The position numbers and the translations under genes are program-made. Shown in pieces: positions 1 to 9,693 of a stretch of 64,000 nt of DNA (positions are counted from its first letter, which is position 1; each line of letters starts with the position of its first letter). This stretch comes from Pseudomonas purpurea (lineage in GTDB: Bacteria; Pseudomonadota; Gammaproteobacteria; Pseudomonadales; Pseudomonadaceae): positions 5,658,001 to 5,722,000 of the forward strand of contig NZ_CP150918.1 in assembly GCF_039908635.1 (NCBI RefSeq), in the 5' to 3' direction. The notes under the pieces were generated by a model that worked only from the letters and a program-made list of their open reading frames with translations, made no database searches and was not told the DNA's origin.

Positions 1-2
1 AC

Positions 3-1143
3 ATCGAAGCCCAGTACCTGGCATACGCCGATGCCCTGGCCGGCACGCCGCACCTGGTGTGCTACGCGGTCAAGGCCAACTCCAACCTGGGCGTACTGAA
101 TGTCCTGGCGCGTTTGGGCGCCGGTTTCGACATCGTTTCCCGTGGCGAGCTGGAACGTGTTCTGGCCGCTGGCGGCCAGGCTGACAAGATCGTGTTCTCC
201 GGTGTCGGCAAGACCCGTGACGACATGCGCCGGGCACTGGAAGTCGGCGTGCACTGCTTCAACGTCGAATCCACCGATGAACTCGAGCGCCTGCAAGTAG
301 TTGCCGCCGAGCTGGGTGTTCGCGCACCGATTTCCCTGCGCGTGAACCCGGACGTCGATGCCGGCACCCATCCGTACATTTCTACCGGTCTTAAAGAAAA
401 CAAGTTCGGCATCGCCATTGCCGACGCTGAAGACGTGTACATCCGCGCCGCACAACTGCCGAACCTGGAAGTCGTGGGCGTGGATTGCCACATCGGCTCG
501 CAACTGACCACCCTGCCTCCGTTCATCGATGCCCTCGACCGCCTGCTGGCGCTGATCGACCGCCTCGGCGATTGCGGCATTTACCTGCGCCACATCGACC
601 TCGGTGGTGGCTTGGGCGTGCGTTATCGCGATGAAGAGCCGCCATTGGCGGCCGACTACATCAAAGCCGTGCGCGAGCGCATCGACGGCCGCGACCTGAC
701 GCTGGTGTTCGAACCGGGCCGCTTCATCGTCGCCAACGCCGGCGTGCTGCTGACCCAGGTCGAGTACCTCAAGCACACCGAACACAAAGACTTCGCCATC
801 GTCGACGCCGCCATGAACGACCTGATCCGCCCGGCGCTGTATCAGGCCCTGGATGGACGTCACCGCCGTGCGCCCGCGTGAGACACAAGCTCGCGCCTAC
901 GACATCGTCGGGCCGATCTGCGAAACCGGTGATTTCCTCGCCAAGGATCGTCAACTGGCGCTGGAAGAAGGCGACTTGCTGGCCGTGCATTCGGCCGGCG
1001 CCTACGGGTTTGTCATGAGCTCCAACTACAACACGCGCGGCCGTACCGCCGAAGTGTTGGTGGACGGTGATCAAGCATTTGAAGTGCGTCGCCGCGAGAC
1101 GGTAGCCGAGTTGTTTGCTGGCGAAAGCCTGCTGCCGGAGTAA
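3..1143 (+). CDS. lysA: Diaminopimelate decarboxylase LysA (5'-partial, frameshifted as written)
   Basis: PLP enzyme of alanine-racemase fold type III that decarboxylates meso-diaminopimelate to L-lysine, the last step of lysine synthesis. The gene enters from outside the window in frame 3. The PLP-lysine motif YAVKAN, the HIGSQ motif, the glycine loop GGGLG, EPGR and, near the C terminus, CETGDF are all present. The frame breaks at 847-849, where one C too many turns the expected ALYQAWMDV into a wrong reading. After the break the second frame carries the rest, ending at 1141-1143. Removing one C restores the protein (1141 nt is 3n+1). dapF follows 4 bp later, and both act on diaminopimelate. 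Lysine synthesis is normally needed, so a sequencing error is more likely than a real null allele. Confidence 0.93.
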
Positions 1144-1147
1144 AACC

Positions 1148-1978
1148 ATGCTGCTGCGTTTTACCAAGATGCACGGCCTGGGCAATGACTTCATGGTCCT
1201 CGACCTGGTCAGCCAGCACGCGCACATCCTGCCCAAGCACGCAAAGCTTTGGGGCGACCGCCACACCGGTGTCGGCTTCGACCAGTTGCTGATCGTCGAG
1301 GCGCCGAGCAACCCGGACGTGGATTTCCGTTACCGGATCTTCAACTCCGACGGCTCCGAAGTCGAACAGTGCGGCAACGGTGCGCGCTGCTTTGCGCGCT
1401 TCGTGCTCGATAAACGCCTGACCACCAAACGGCAGATCCGCGTCGAAACCAAAAGCGGCGTGATCGAGCTGGATGTGCGCAATGACGGGCAGATCAGCGT
1501 CAACATGGGCGCGCCGCGCCTGGTGCCGGCCGACATTCCGTTCGTGGCCGACGAGCAAGCCTTGAGCTACCCGGTCGAGGTCGACGGCCAGACCGTCGAA
1601 CTGGCGGCAGTATCCATGGGCAACCCGCACGCGGTGCTGCGCATCGATGACATCAACACCGCGCCGGTGCATGAGCTGGGGCCGAAAATCGAACACCATC
1701 CGCGCTTTCCGGCGCGGGTCAATGTCGGTTTTCTCCAGGTCATCGACCGAAGCCGTGCGCAGTTGCGCGTCTGGGAACGTGGCGCCGGGGAAACCCAGGC
1801 CTGCGGGACCGGTGCCTGCGCAGCGGCAGTGGCCGCGATCAGCCAGGGGTGGATGGATTCGCCGCTGTTGATCGACCTGCCTGGCGGGCGTCTGTCCATT
1901 GAATGGGCGGGCCCTGGCCAACCGGTGATGATGACCGGCCCGGCAATGCGCGTATACGAAGGACAAGTACGTCTTTGA
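1148..1978 (+). CDS. dapF: Diaminopimelate epimerase DapF
   Basis: Cofactor-independent epimerase that converts LL- to meso-diaminopimelate, feeding both lysine and peptidoglycan. The predicted 276 aa is the usual length. Both active-site cysteines are visible: [16 protein letters not shown] at about residue 73 and [12 protein letters not shown] near residue 220. The start at 1148 gives the normal N terminus [15 protein letters not shown]; an in-frame upstream ATG at 1115 lies inside lysA and is unlikely. It is packed between lysA (4 bp upstream) and the DUF484 gene (13 bp downstream), so it is almost certainly cotranscribed with them. Confidence 0.97.
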   Translation: MLLRFTKMHGLGNDFMVLDLVSQHAHILPKHAKLWGDRHTGVGFDQLLIVEAPSNPDVDFRYRIFNSDGSEVEQCGNGARCFARFVLDKRLTTKRQIRVETKSGVIELDVRNDGQISVNMGAPRLVPADIPFVADEQALSYPVEVDGQTVELAAVSMGNPHAVLRIDDINTAPVHELGPKIEHHPRFPARVNVGFLQVIDRSRAQLRVWERGAGETQACGTGACAAAVAAISQGWMDSPLLIDLPGGRLSIEWAGPGQPVMMTGPAMRVYEGQVRL

Positions 1979-1991
1979 GTGAGCAAAACCC

Positions 1992-2717
1992 ATGACTGAT
2001 CAGCCTCAGGTTCCAGCCCCACAGCCCGACGAACTCCTTGGTGAAAGCCTGGAGGCGGCGGCCGTTGCCGCGTACCTGGAGGCTCATCCGGATTTCTTTG
2101 TCGACCACGAAGACCTGCTCGCAACATTGCGCCTTCCGCATCAGCGCGGCGACACCGTGTCGCTGGTGGAGCGGCAGATGAAGATCCTGCGCGAACGCAA
2201 CATCGAGATGCGTCATCGCCTCTCGCACCTGATGGACGTGGCACGGGACAACGACCGACTCTTCGACAAGACCCGCCGCCTGATTCTCGCGCTGATGGAC
2301 GCCAGCAGCCTGGAAGACGTGGTCATCAGCGTCGAAGACAGCCTGCGCCAGGACTTCCAGGTGCCCTTCGTCAGCCTGATTTTGTTCAGTGACGAGGCCA
2401 TGCCGGTCGGTCGCTGGGTCAGCAGCGCCGACGCGCACAAAGCCATCGGCGGCTTGCTGTCGGAAGGCAAAAGCGTCAGCGGCAGCCTGCGCGAACATGA
2501 GCTGGACTTTCTGTTTGGCGAAGAACAACGCCAACAGATCGGCTCCACCGCCGTGGTCACCCTCAGCCACCAGGGCTTGTACGGCGTGCTGGCCATCGCC
2601 AGCCGCGATCCGCAGCATTACAAAAGCTCGGTGGGCACGCTGTTCCTGAGTTACATCGCAGAAGTCATGGGCCGCGTGCTGCCACGGGTCAATACCTCGC
2701 TGCGCTCGGTACGCTGA
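1992..2717 (+). CDS. DUF484 family protein
   Basis: A 241-aa soluble protein of the DUF484 family, which is GAF-like in its C-terminal half. The family is conserved between dapF and xerC in many Pseudomonas and other gammaproteobacteria. No enzymatic motif is apparent. The N-terminal third ([19 protein letters not shown], then a charged helix with [12 protein letters not shown]) looks helical or coiled-coil; the rest alternates beta and helix as in GAF domains. The stop is separated from the GTG start of xerC by only 2 bp, so translation is probably coupled. Its molecular role is not established to my knowledge; the location suggests a link to cell-envelope precursor supply or chromosome resolution, which is inference. 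Confidence 0.9.
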   Translation: MTDQPQVPAPQPDELLGESLEAAAVAAYLEAHPDFFVDHEDLLATLRLPHQRGDTVSLVERQMKILRERNIEMRHRLSHLMDVARDNDRLFDKTRRLILALMDASSLEDVVISVEDSLRQDFQVPFVSLILFSDEAMPVGRWVSSADAHKAIGGLLSEGKSVSGSLREHELDFLFGEEQRQQIGSTAVVTLSHQGLYGVLAIASRDPQHYKSSVGTLFLSYIAEVMGRVLPRVNTSLRSVR

Positions 2718-2719
2718 CC

Positions 2720-3619
2720 GTGGAACGGCACCTGGACGCCTACTGCGAGCACCTGCGCAGTGAGCGCCAAGTGTCGCCACACACCTTGCAAGCCTACCGC
2801 CGCGACCTGGACAAAGTGCTGGCGTGGTGCGAAAAACAGAACGTCGCCAGTTGGGCCGCACTGGACATCCAGCGCCTGCGCAGCCTGATCGCGCGCCTGC
2901 ATGCCCAGGGCCAATCCTCGCGCAGCCTGGCGCGACTGCTGTCGGCGGTGCGCGGGCTCTATCACTACCTGAACCGCGAAGGCCTCTGCGACCACGACCC
3001 GGCCAATGGTCTGACACCGCCCAAGGGTGAACGTCGCCTGCCCAAAACCCTCGACACCGACCGCGCCCTGCAACTGCTCGACGGCGCCGTGGAGGACGAC
3101 TTCCTGGCCCGTCGCGATCAAGCCATCCTGGAACTGTTCTATTCCTCCGGCCTGCGCCTTTCCGAGCTGACCGGGCTGAACCTTGACCAGCTCGACCTGG
3201 CCGACGGCCTCGTGCAGGTGCTCGGTAAAGGCAGCAAGACCCGCGTGCTGCCGATCGGCAAAAAGGCCCGCGAAGCCCTCGACCTGTGGCTACCGCTACG
3301 GGCCATGACCAACCCGGCGGACGACGCGGTGTTCGTCAGCCTGCAAGGGCGGCGCCTCGGGCCACGGGCGATTCAGGTGCGGGTCAAGGCAGCAGGCGAG
3401 CGTGAATTGGGGCAAAACCTGCACCCGCACATGCTCCGGCACTCCTTTGCCAGCCACTTGCTTGAGTCCTCCCAGGATCTGCGCGCGGTGCAGGAACTGC
3501 TCGGCCACGCAGACATCAAAACCACGCAGATCTACACCCACCTGGATTTCCAGCACCTGGCGACGGTCTACGACAACGCCCACCCACGGGCCAAACGCAT
3601 CAAGGGCGGTGACCAATGA
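2720..3619 (+). CDS. xerC: Site-specific tyrosine recombinase XerC
   Basis: Tyrosine recombinase that acts with XerD at dif to resolve chromosome dimers. It has 299 aa. The N-terminal SAM-like core-binding domain (about residues 1-85) is followed by the catalytic domain. Catalytic residues are visible: the first Arg in [11 protein letters not shown], the beta-hairpin Lys in [24 protein letters not shown] (HxxR), [13 protein letters not shown] with the second His and the Tyr nucleophile. The start is GTG at 2720, 2 bp after the DUF484 stop. The 3' end overlaps the next gene by 4 bp (ATGA), which indicates translational coupling. Confidence 0.96.
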   Translation: MERHLDAYCEHLRSERQVSPHTLQAYRRDLDKVLAWCEKQNVASWAALDIQRLRSLIARLHAQGQSSRSLARLLSAVRGLYHYLNREGLCDHDPANGLTPPKGERRLPKTLDTDRALQLLDGAVEDDFLARRDQAILELFYSSGLRLSELTGLNLDQLDLADGLVQVLGKGSKTRVLPIGKKAREALDLWLPLRAMTNPADDAVFVSLQGRRLGPRAIQVRVKAAGERELGQNLHPHMLRHSFASHLLESSQDLRAVQELLGHADIKTTQIYTHLDFQHLATVYDNAHPRAKRIKGGDQ

Positions 3620-4317
3620 CCCTCCAACTGATCACGTTCGACCTCGACGACACCCTGTGGGACACCGCACCGGTGATCGTCAGCGCCGAGGCCGTACTGC
3701 GCCAATGGTTGACCGAACACGCAGTGAACCTGGGTGGCGTGCCGGTAGAGCATTTGTGGGCGATTCGCGAACGGGTACTGGCCCACGAGCCGAGCCTCAA
3801 GCACCGCATCAGCGCACTGCGCCGACGGGTGTTGTTCCACGCACTGGAAGAGGCCGGTTACGACCACCAGCAGGCGTCCGACCTGGCCGAGCAGGGTTTT
3901 GAAGTGTTTTTGCAGGCACGGCACCAGCTCGACATTTTCCCCGAAGTGCAGCCAACCCTGGAGGTTCTCGCCAACCAGTACGCCTTGGGCGTAGTCACCA
4001 ACGGCAACGCCGATGTGCGACGCCTGGGGCTGGCGGACTACTTCAAGTTCGCGCTGTGCGCCGAGGATATCGGCATCGCCAAACCCGATGCGCGGCTGTT
4101 TCATGAAGCATTGCGGCGCGGCGGTGCGAGCGCCGAAACCGCGGTGCATATCGGCGATCATCCCGGCGATGACATTGCCGGCGCCCAGCAGGCGGGGTTG
4201 CGAGCGATCTGGTTCAACCCGACGGGCAAGGACTGGGAAGCGGATCGGTTGCCGGATGCAGAAATCTGCAGCCTGACCGAGCTGCCGGCGCTGTTGGCGC
4301 GCTGGAACGCGGCTTAG
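3616..4317 (+). CDS. HAD-superfamily hydrolase (YigB-like)
   Basis: A 233-aa haloacid-dehalogenase-type phosphatase. Motif I is [10 protein letters not shown] at residues 7-16, with the nucleophile and acid/base aspartates. Motif II is VVTNGN, and the C-terminal motif is [17 protein letters not shown] with the metal-binding acids. The family includes YigB, a 5-amino-6-ribitylamino-uracil phosphate phosphatase of riboflavin synthesis, but substrates vary and the true one cannot be read from sequence. It starts inside the xerC stop (ATGA overlap) and is the last gene of the lysA-dapF operon before a REP pair. Confidence 0.88.
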   Translation: MTLQLITFDLDDTLWDTAPVIVSAEAVLRQWLTEHAVNLGGVPVEHLWAIRERVLAHEPSLKHRISALRRRVLFHALEEAGYDHQQASDLAEQGFEVFLQARHQLDIFPEVQPTLEVLANQYALGVVTNGNADVRRLGLADYFKFALCAEDIGIAKPDARLFHEALRRGGASAETAVHIGDHPGDDIAGAQQAGLRAIWFNPTGKDWEADRLPDAEICSLTELPALLARWNAA

Positions 4318-4330
4318 GCCTGACCACAAA

Positions 4331-4437
4331 CCTGTGGGAGTGGGTCGGGCGGCGTTCCGCTTGCTCGCGAATGCGGTGGTTAGCCAGCATCTATTTTGAA
4401 TGTGCCGGCCTCTTCGCGAGCAAGCTCGCTCCCACAT
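4331..4437. repeat. REP pair (inverted)
   Basis: Two oppositely oriented copies of the Pseudomonas REP core, a degenerate one at 4331-4372 and a good one (GCGAGCAAGCTCGCTCCCAC) at about 4416-4435, lie between the HAD gene and the terminator of sutA. Confidence 0.75.
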
Positions 4438-4472
4438 GGACCGCTCCAGGGCCAACCTTTTCTTCGCCCATG

Positions 4473-4501
4473 AAAAAGCCCGCAGCGACGGCGGGCTTTT
4501 T
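4473..4501. terminator. Bidirectional Rho-independent terminator
   Basis: Stem AAAAAGCCCGC/GCGGGCTTTTT with a 6-nt loop. A and T runs on both sides allow termination of the HAD/xerC operon from the left and of sutA from the right. Confidence 0.85.
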
Positions 4502-4522
4502 CAGCAAGCAAGTAACGGACGC

Positions 4523-4846
4523 TTAGATAGGCCGGCTGCCGTACTTGTTATCAGGCTTCTTGGGAGGATCGGCGACCACATTGGCCTCCACTTCCTGCAC
4601 CTTGCCGCCTTTGGCCAGGAACTCTTCCATGGCTCGTGCCAGAGCATCGCGCTCCTTGTTCTTGGCTTCGACGCTCGGCAGCTCATCGACCGATACCGCA
4701 GCCTTGGCCTTGCCTTTGGCGGTCGGTGCCGGGGCATCGCCACCGTCGTCTTCAGCAACGTCTTCCGCTGCTGCTTCCAGACCTTCCTCGGCCTCGTCTT
4801 CGTCGCCTACTTCGAGGTCGTCGTTTTCCAGATCATCGTCGCTCAT
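4523..4846 (-). CDS. sutA: RNA polymerase-associated regulator SutA
   Basis: A 107-aa acidic protein with a disordered, Asp/Glu-rich N terminus, a helical segment (PSVEAKNKERDALARAMEEF) and the conserved tail VVADPPKKPD..YGSRPI. This pattern matches SutA, which in P. aeruginosa binds the RNA polymerase beta subunit and raises transcription of ribosomal and other genes during slow growth. I chose the ATG at 4846 (MSDDDLEND); a start 12 bp upstream at 4858 would add only MRYN. The gene is monocistronic and ends at the terminator at 4473-4501. Identification is from memory of the family. Confidence 0.88.
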   Translation of the reverse strand: MSDDDLENDDLEVGDEDEAEEGLEAAAEDVAEDDGGDAPAPTAKGKAKAAVSVDELPSVEAKNKERDALARAMEEFLAKGGKVQEVEANVVADPPKKPDNKYGSRPI

Positions 4847-4948
4847 GTTGTACCTCATGACTTGCGAAAAGCAGATTAGTTATAGCCCAGCTTCGCCGTC
4901 TGTCGACGGCTGCCGGAAAAAATTCAACAACCACTGGTGACCAGCGGT

Positions 4949-5374
4949 TTATGCCCCTTCACCGTGCACGGTGGCGAGGACTTTACGAGCACCGCCTCGA
5001 TCACGATGCTCGCCCAGATAAACACCTTGCCAACTGCCTAACGCCAGTCGGCCCGCCGTAATCGGCAAGCTCAACTGACAGCCCAGCAAACTGGCCTTGA
5101 AGTGCGCCGGGAGGTCGTCCAGGCCTTCGTCGTTATGCTCATAGCCAGCCGAACCTTGTGGGATCAGCCGATTGAAAAACCGTTCGAAGTCGCGACGTAC
5201 CGCCGGATCGGCGTTCTCGTTGATGGTCAACGACGCCGAGGTATGCTGCAGCCACAAATGCAACAGACCGACCCGGCATGCCTTGAGTTCAGGCAGGCCG
5301 GCGAGTAACTCGTCCGTTACCAGATGAAAGCCCCGGGGCCGTGCCCGCAGGGTTATCAGAGTCTGTTGCCACAT
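4949..5374 (-). CDS. YjbQ/UPF0047 family protein
   Basis: A 141-aa single-domain protein of the UPF0047 (YjbQ) family, often annotated as secondary thiamine-phosphate synthase because the E. coli member has weak side activity of that kind. Conserved signatures are HLWLQHTSASLTINENADP, the HNDEGLDDLPAH block and the C-terminal GSWQGVYLGEHRD. The ATG at 5374 (MWQQTLITLRA) is the usual family start; an ATG 27 bp further out is unlikely. It stands alone between sutA and amtB. The physiological role is unknown. Confidence 0.88.
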   Translation of the reverse strand: MWQQTLITLRARPRGFHLVTDELLAGLPELKACRVGLLHLWLQHTSASLTINENADPAVRRDFERFFNRLIPQGSAGYEHNDEGLDDLPAHFKASLLGCQLSLPITAGRLALGSWQGVYLGEHRDRGGARKVLATVHGEGA

Positions 5375-5545
5375 ACAGTTCTCCGCACGTTCGGCGCGCA
5401 TTCTAGCGCGCTCTGGGAAAAAACAAAGGGCCTAATATTCCTGCAATGGTGTAAGCCATTGACCCATGAAATGTGCCTGCCGCAAACACGCCATAAGGTG
5501 CGGGGAAAAACCTTTCAGTGGTTTCCTCAGTGACAAATCACAGGC

Positions 5546-5577
5546 GAAAAAATGCCCGGCGAACCGGGCATGATTTT
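5546..5577 (-). terminator. Terminator of glnK-amtB
   Basis: Hairpin ATGCCCGG/CCGGGCAT with a 4-nt loop, followed on the minus strand by a run of T, 10 bp beyond the amtB stop. Confidence 0.85.
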
Positions 5578-5587
5578 TTATGCGAAC

Positions 5588-6925
5588 TTACAGGTTGTAG
5601 CCGCGCTCGTTGTGTTGAGCCAGGTCCAGGCCCACCGCCTCTTCTTCTTCGGTAATGCGCAGGCCCATGACGGCATCCAGCACCTTGAGAATGATGAAGG
5701 TAACAATCGCGGTGTAGATCACCGTGAAGCCCACGCCTTTGCACTGAATCCAGACTTGCGCGGCGATGTCGGTCACGGTGCCGAAGCCTCCCAGTGCCGG
5801 GGCTGCGAACACACCCGTGAGGATGGCGCCGAGAATACCGCCGATACCGTGCACGCCGAAGGCGTCCAGCGAATCGTCATAACCCATTTTGCGTTTCAGG
5901 GTTGTGGCGCAGAAGAAGCACACCACGCCTGCGGCCAGACCAATCACCAGTGCACCCATCGGGCCCACGGTGCCGGCGGCCGGCGTGATCGCCACCAGAC
6001 CGGCAACCACGCCCGACGCGATACCCAGTGCACTCGGTTTGCCGTGGGTCAGCCACTCGGCAAACATCCAGCCCAGGGCGGCGGCGGCGGTGGCGATCTG
6101 AGTCACCAGCATGGCCATGCCGGCAGTGCCGTTGGCGGCGGCGGCGGAACCGGCGTTGAAGCCGAACCAGCCGACCCACAGCATAGCAGCGCCCATCAGG
6201 GTGTAACCGAGGTTATGCGGGGCCATCGGCGTGGTCGGGAAGCCTTTGCGCTTGCCCAGTACCAGGCACGCTACGAGACCCGCAATACCGGCATTGATGT
6301 GCACCACGGTGCCGCCCGCGAAGTCGAGCACACCCCAGTCGCCCAACAGCGAACCCGGACCGCTCCAGACCATGTGCGCGATCGGCGCATAAACCAGGGT
6401 GAACCACACGCCCATGAACACCAGCATTGCGGAGAACTTCATCCGCTCGGCGAACGCACCGACGATCAGCGCCGGGGTGATGATCGCGAAGGTCATCTGG
6501 TAGGTGACGAATACCGCCTCGGGGAACAGCGCCGCAGGGCCGGTAATGCTGGCAGGCGTGATGCCGGCAAGGAACGCCTTGGCGAAGCCGCCGACAAAGG
6601 AATTGAGGTTGACGACGTTCGCTTCCATGCCCGTCGTGTCAAACGCCATGCTGTAGCCATAAAGGAACCACAGGATGGTGATCAGACCGGTAATGGCAAA
6701 ACACTGCATCATCACCGAAAGAATGTTTTTGGACCGCACCATGCCGCCGTAGAACAACGCGAGGCCAGGAATGGTCATGAACAGCACAAGGGCAGTAGAG
6801 GTCAACATCCAGGCGGTATCGCCGGAATTGAGGACTGGAGGCGCCACCGGATCTGCCGCCATGGCCAGGCTGGGCATTACGATGGACAACAGGGCTCCTA
6901 GCCCTGCGAATTTACGCAGAGTCAT
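5588..6925 (-). CDS. amtB: Ammonium transporter AmtB
   Basis: Inner-membrane ammonium channel of 445 aa. An N-terminal signal peptide (MTLRKFAGLGALLSIVM...AMA) is cleaved before the periplasmic start. About 11 membrane helices follow, with family motifs FYGGMVRSKN in helix 1-2, WSGPGSLLGDWGVLDFAGG and the HINAGIAGL helix, which carries one of the pore histidines. It lies 33 bp downstream of glnK on the same strand. This is the conserved glnK-amtB pair, in which the deuridylylated GlnK trimer plugs the channel when nitrogen is plentiful. Confidence 0.97.
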   Translation of the reverse strand: MTLRKFAGLGALLSIVMPSLAMAADPVAPPVLNSGDTAWMLTSTALVLFMTIPGLALFYGGMVRSKNILSVMMQCFAITGLITILWFLYGYSMAFDTTGMEANVVNLNSFVGGFAKAFLAGITPASITGPAALFPEAVFVTYQMTFAIITPALIVGAFAERMKFSAMLVFMGVWFTLVYAPIAHMVWSGPGSLLGDWGVLDFAGGTVVHINAGIAGLVACLVLGKRKGFPTTPMAPHNLGYTLMGAAMLWVGWFGFNAGSAAAANGTAGMAMLVTQIATAAAALGWMFAEWLTHGKPSALGIASGVVAGLVAITPAAGTVGPMGALVIGLAAGVVCFFCATTLKRKMGYDDSLDAFGVHGIGGILGAILTGVFAAPALGGFGTVTDIAAQVWIQCKGVGFTVIYTAIVTFIILKVLDAVMGLRITEEEEAVGLDLAQHNERGYNL

Positions 6926-6958
6926 ATTGTTTTCTCCTGGGGCGTTGGGTTTGGCGGC

Positions 6959-7447
<489 letters not shown>

Positions 7448-7485
7448 TCACGGCGGCTGCATCAGTGCATGGGTCACCAGGGGCT

Positions 7486-7502
7486 AAGCAGAAAGCTTGC
7501 CA
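7486..7502 (-). promoter_or_regulatory. Sigma-54 promoter of glnK-amtB
   Basis: Minus-strand TGGCAAGCTTTCTGCTT has the invariant GG and GC with exactly 10 nt between them and closely matches the consensus TGGCACG-N4-TTGCW. It would start transcription about 175 nt upstream of glnK. This fits the known RpoN/NtrC control of glnK in proteobacteria. The assignment is by eye. Confidence 0.75.
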
Positions 7503-7577
7503 TCTCGCGAAAAACCTCTGTTTTCAATCCCTTGGTCGCGGCCATCATCGCCATCATCCAAATGCTCTCGCCGATAC

Positions 7578-7625
7578 GCACAACAACGGTGCGCCATCGC
7601 CGGACAACATGCGCGAAAAGCGTGC
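7578..7625 (-). promoter_or_regulatory. Two NtrC-like binding sites upstream of glnK
   Basis: GCAC-N7-GTGC at 7578-7592 matches the NtrC half-site pattern perfectly. A second copy, GCGC-N7-GTGC at 7611-7625, has one mismatch. Their starts are 33 bp apart, and they lie about 80-125 bp upstream of the -24 element, a normal enhancer distance. The rest of the 399-bp gap 7298-7696 holds the glnK leader and no convincing gene. Confidence 0.6.
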
Positions 7626-7696
7626 AACCGCCTCTGCGTCAATGACTATAGACACTGCGTGATACACTGCCGGCCATTGTTTCCAGGACATTTCCC

Positions 7697-7960
7697 ATGC
7701 TCGCGCCCAAAGACCTCCTCGACGCCCTGAGCGGCCACGCCTCTCGCCTGTTCAGCGGCGAAACCCCGCTGCCACGCGCCGAAATCGAAAGCCAGTTCAA
7801 GGCCCTGCTGCAAAGCGGCTTCAGCAAACTCGACCTGGTGAGCCGCGAAGAGTTCGACAGCCAGATGGTCGTCCTGGCGCGCACGCGGGCACGCCTGGAA
7901 AGCCTTGAGGCGAAGGTCGCGGAGCTGGAAGCGAAACTGAATCCACCCGCCGCCGAGTGA
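7697..7960 (+). CDS. ubiK: Ubiquinone biosynthesis accessory factor UbiK (BMFP/YqiC family)
   Basis: An 87-aa protein with an N-terminal amphipathic segment and a C-terminal coiled coil (VLARTRARLESLEAKVAELEAKL), the form of the BMFP/YqiC family. UbiK is an accessory factor for aerobic ubiquinone synthesis and binds UbiJ and lipids. The ATG at 7697 follows the weak purine tract AGGACA. It sits divergently from glnK and upstream of yifB; no operon partner is obvious because 239 bp containing a degenerate REP separate it from yifB. Confidence 0.85.
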   Translation: MLAPKDLLDALSGHASRLFSGETPLPRAEIESQFKALLQSGFSKLDLVSREEFDSQMVVLARTRARLESLEAKVAELEAKLNPPAAE

Positions 7961-7971
7961 CCCTTTTTGTT

Positions 7972-8026
7972 GTGGGAGCAAGGCTCGCCCGCGATAACGT
8001 CGGAACGACTTTCAAGTCGTTCCATC
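7972..8026. repeat. Degenerate REP element
   Basis: TGTGGGAGCAAGGCTCGCCCGC resembles the local REP core, followed by the small hairpin AACGACTT/AAGTCGTT. It fills part of the gap between ubiK and yifB. Confidence 0.4.
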
Positions 8027-8199
8027 CAGGCCACGCCCCACAACAGTTAATGCCCGTACACCGAACAATCGGTCCTCGCGAACTCCTGATCGCAACATCC
8101 TGCGCACATTTCGCAGTACGTCCTCGGCACTAAACCGCCGCCCCGCAACTACCCTTCAAAAACCGCAGGAAGCGGCTCTCGCCTCATCAAGGAATGATC

Positions 8200-9693
8200 A
8201 TGTCTCTGGCCATCGTCCACAGCCGCGCCCAGGTTGGCGTGGAGGCGCCTGCCGTTACTGTCGAAGTGCATTTGGCCAATGGCTTGCCGGCGCTGACCCT
8301 CGTCGGGCTGCCCGAAACAGCGGTCAAGGAAAGCAAGGATCGGGTGCGCAGTGCGATTCTCAACTCGGGTTTCCAGTTCCCCGCACGGCGCATCACGCTG
8401 AATCTCGCACCCGCGGATTTGCCCAAGGACGGTGGGCGATTCGATTTGGCGATCGCGATGGGCCTGTTGGCAGCCAGCGTGCAAGTGCCGACCCTCGCGC
8501 TCGAAGACGTGGAGTTTCTGGGCGAGTTGGCGCTCTCCGGCGCGGTTCGACCGGTGCGGGGCGTGTTACCCGCCGCACTGGCGGCGCGCAAGGCCGGGCG
8601 TACGCTGGTGGTGCCTCGGGCCAATGCCGAAGAGGCCTGCCTGGCCTCGGGGCTGACGGTGATCGCGGTCGACCACCTGCTGGAAGTGGTCGCCCACTTC
8701 AACGGCCATACACCCCTTGCACCGTACGTGTCCAGCGGCTTGCTGCATACCAGCAAACCCTATCCCGACTTGAATGAAGTTCAGGGGCAGTTCACGGCCA
8801 AACGCGCCTTGCTGATCGCCGCGGCGGGGGCTCATAACCTGTTGTTCAGCGGCCCGCCGGGTACCGGCAAAACCCTGCTCGCCAGCCGCTTGCCGGGGCT
8901 GTTGCCGCCCCTGGCAGAACAGGAAGCGCTGGAGGTGGCGGCCATTTTGTCGGTGGCCAGCCATGTGCCGCTGAGCCACTGGCCGCAGCGACCGTTTCGC
9001 CAGCCGCACCATTCGGCCTCAGGCCCGGCGCTGGTCGGCGGCGGCTCAAAACCACAACCGGGGGAAATCACCCTCGCCCACCACGGTGTGCTGTTTCTGG
9101 ATGAATTGCCGGAGTTCGACCGCAAAGTGCTGGAGGTGTTAAGAGAGCCGCTGGAGTCCGGCCAGATTGTGATCGCCCGGGCCCGCGACCGCGTGCGGTT
9201 CCCGGCGCGCTTTCAATTGGTCGCCGCGATGAACCCCTGCCCCTGTGGATATCTTGGTGAACCAAGTGGGCGCTGCCGCTGCACGCCAGATCAGATTCAG
9301 CGCTATCGCAACAAACTCTCAGGCCCGCTGCTGGACCGCATCGACCTGCACCTGACCGTCGCCCGTGAAGCCACGGCCCTGAACCCGGCACCACAACCCG
9401 GCGATGACACCGCCAGCGCGGCGATCATCGTGGCCAAGGCGCGAGACCGGCAACAGCAACGCCAGGGTTGCGCCAATGCCTTCCTCGACCTGCCCGGCCT
9501 GCGTCGCCACTGCACGTTATCCACAACCGACGAAAACTGGCTGGAGACGGCATGCGAGCGGCTGAGCTTGTCGCTGCGCGCCGCCCATCGCCTGCTCAAA
9601 GTCGCGCGCACGCTGGCAGACCTTGAACAGGTGGAGGGGATCAGTCGAGAGCATCTGGCGGAAGCGTTGCAGTACCGGCCGACAAGCGCATGA
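8200..9693 (+). CDS. yifB: YifB family Mg-chelatase-like AAA+ ATPase
   Basis: A 497-aa member of the YifB/ComM family. The N-terminal Lon-protease-like fold (about residues 1-170, MSLAIVHSRAQVGVEAP) is followed by a ChlI-type AAA+ domain with Walker A GPPGTGKTLLASRLPG, Walker B GVLFLDELPEF and a cysteine cluster (NPCPCGYLGEPSGRCRC), and then a C-terminal Mg-chelatase domain. ComM members promote branch migration during natural transformation; whether this copy does so is unproven. I chose the second of two nearby ATGs (8200), which has AAGGA at a usable distance. The 3' end overlaps the convergent TetR gene by 53 bp. Confidence 0.92.
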   Translation: MSLAIVHSRAQVGVEAPAVTVEVHLANGLPALTLVGLPETAVKESKDRVRSAILNSGFQFPARRITLNLAPADLPKDGGRFDLAIAMGLLAASVQVPTLALEDVEFLGELALSGAVRPVRGVLPAALAARKAGRTLVVPRANAEEACLASGLTVIAVDHLLEVVAHFNGHTPLAPYVSSGLLHTSKPYPDLNEVQGQFTAKRALLIAAAGAHNLLFSGPPGTGKTLLASRLPGLLPPLAEQEALEVAAILSVASHVPLSHWPQRPFRQPHHSASGPALVGGGSKPQPGEITLAHHGVLFLDELPEFDRKVLEVLREPLESGQIVIARARDRVRFPARFQLVAAMNPCPCGYLGEPSGRCRCTPDQIQRYRNKLSGPLLDRIDLHLTVAREATALNPAPQPGDDTASAAIIVAKARDRQQQRQGCANAFLDLPGLRRHCTLSTTDENWLETACERLSLSLRAAHRLLKVARTLADLEQVEGISREHLAEALQYRPTSA

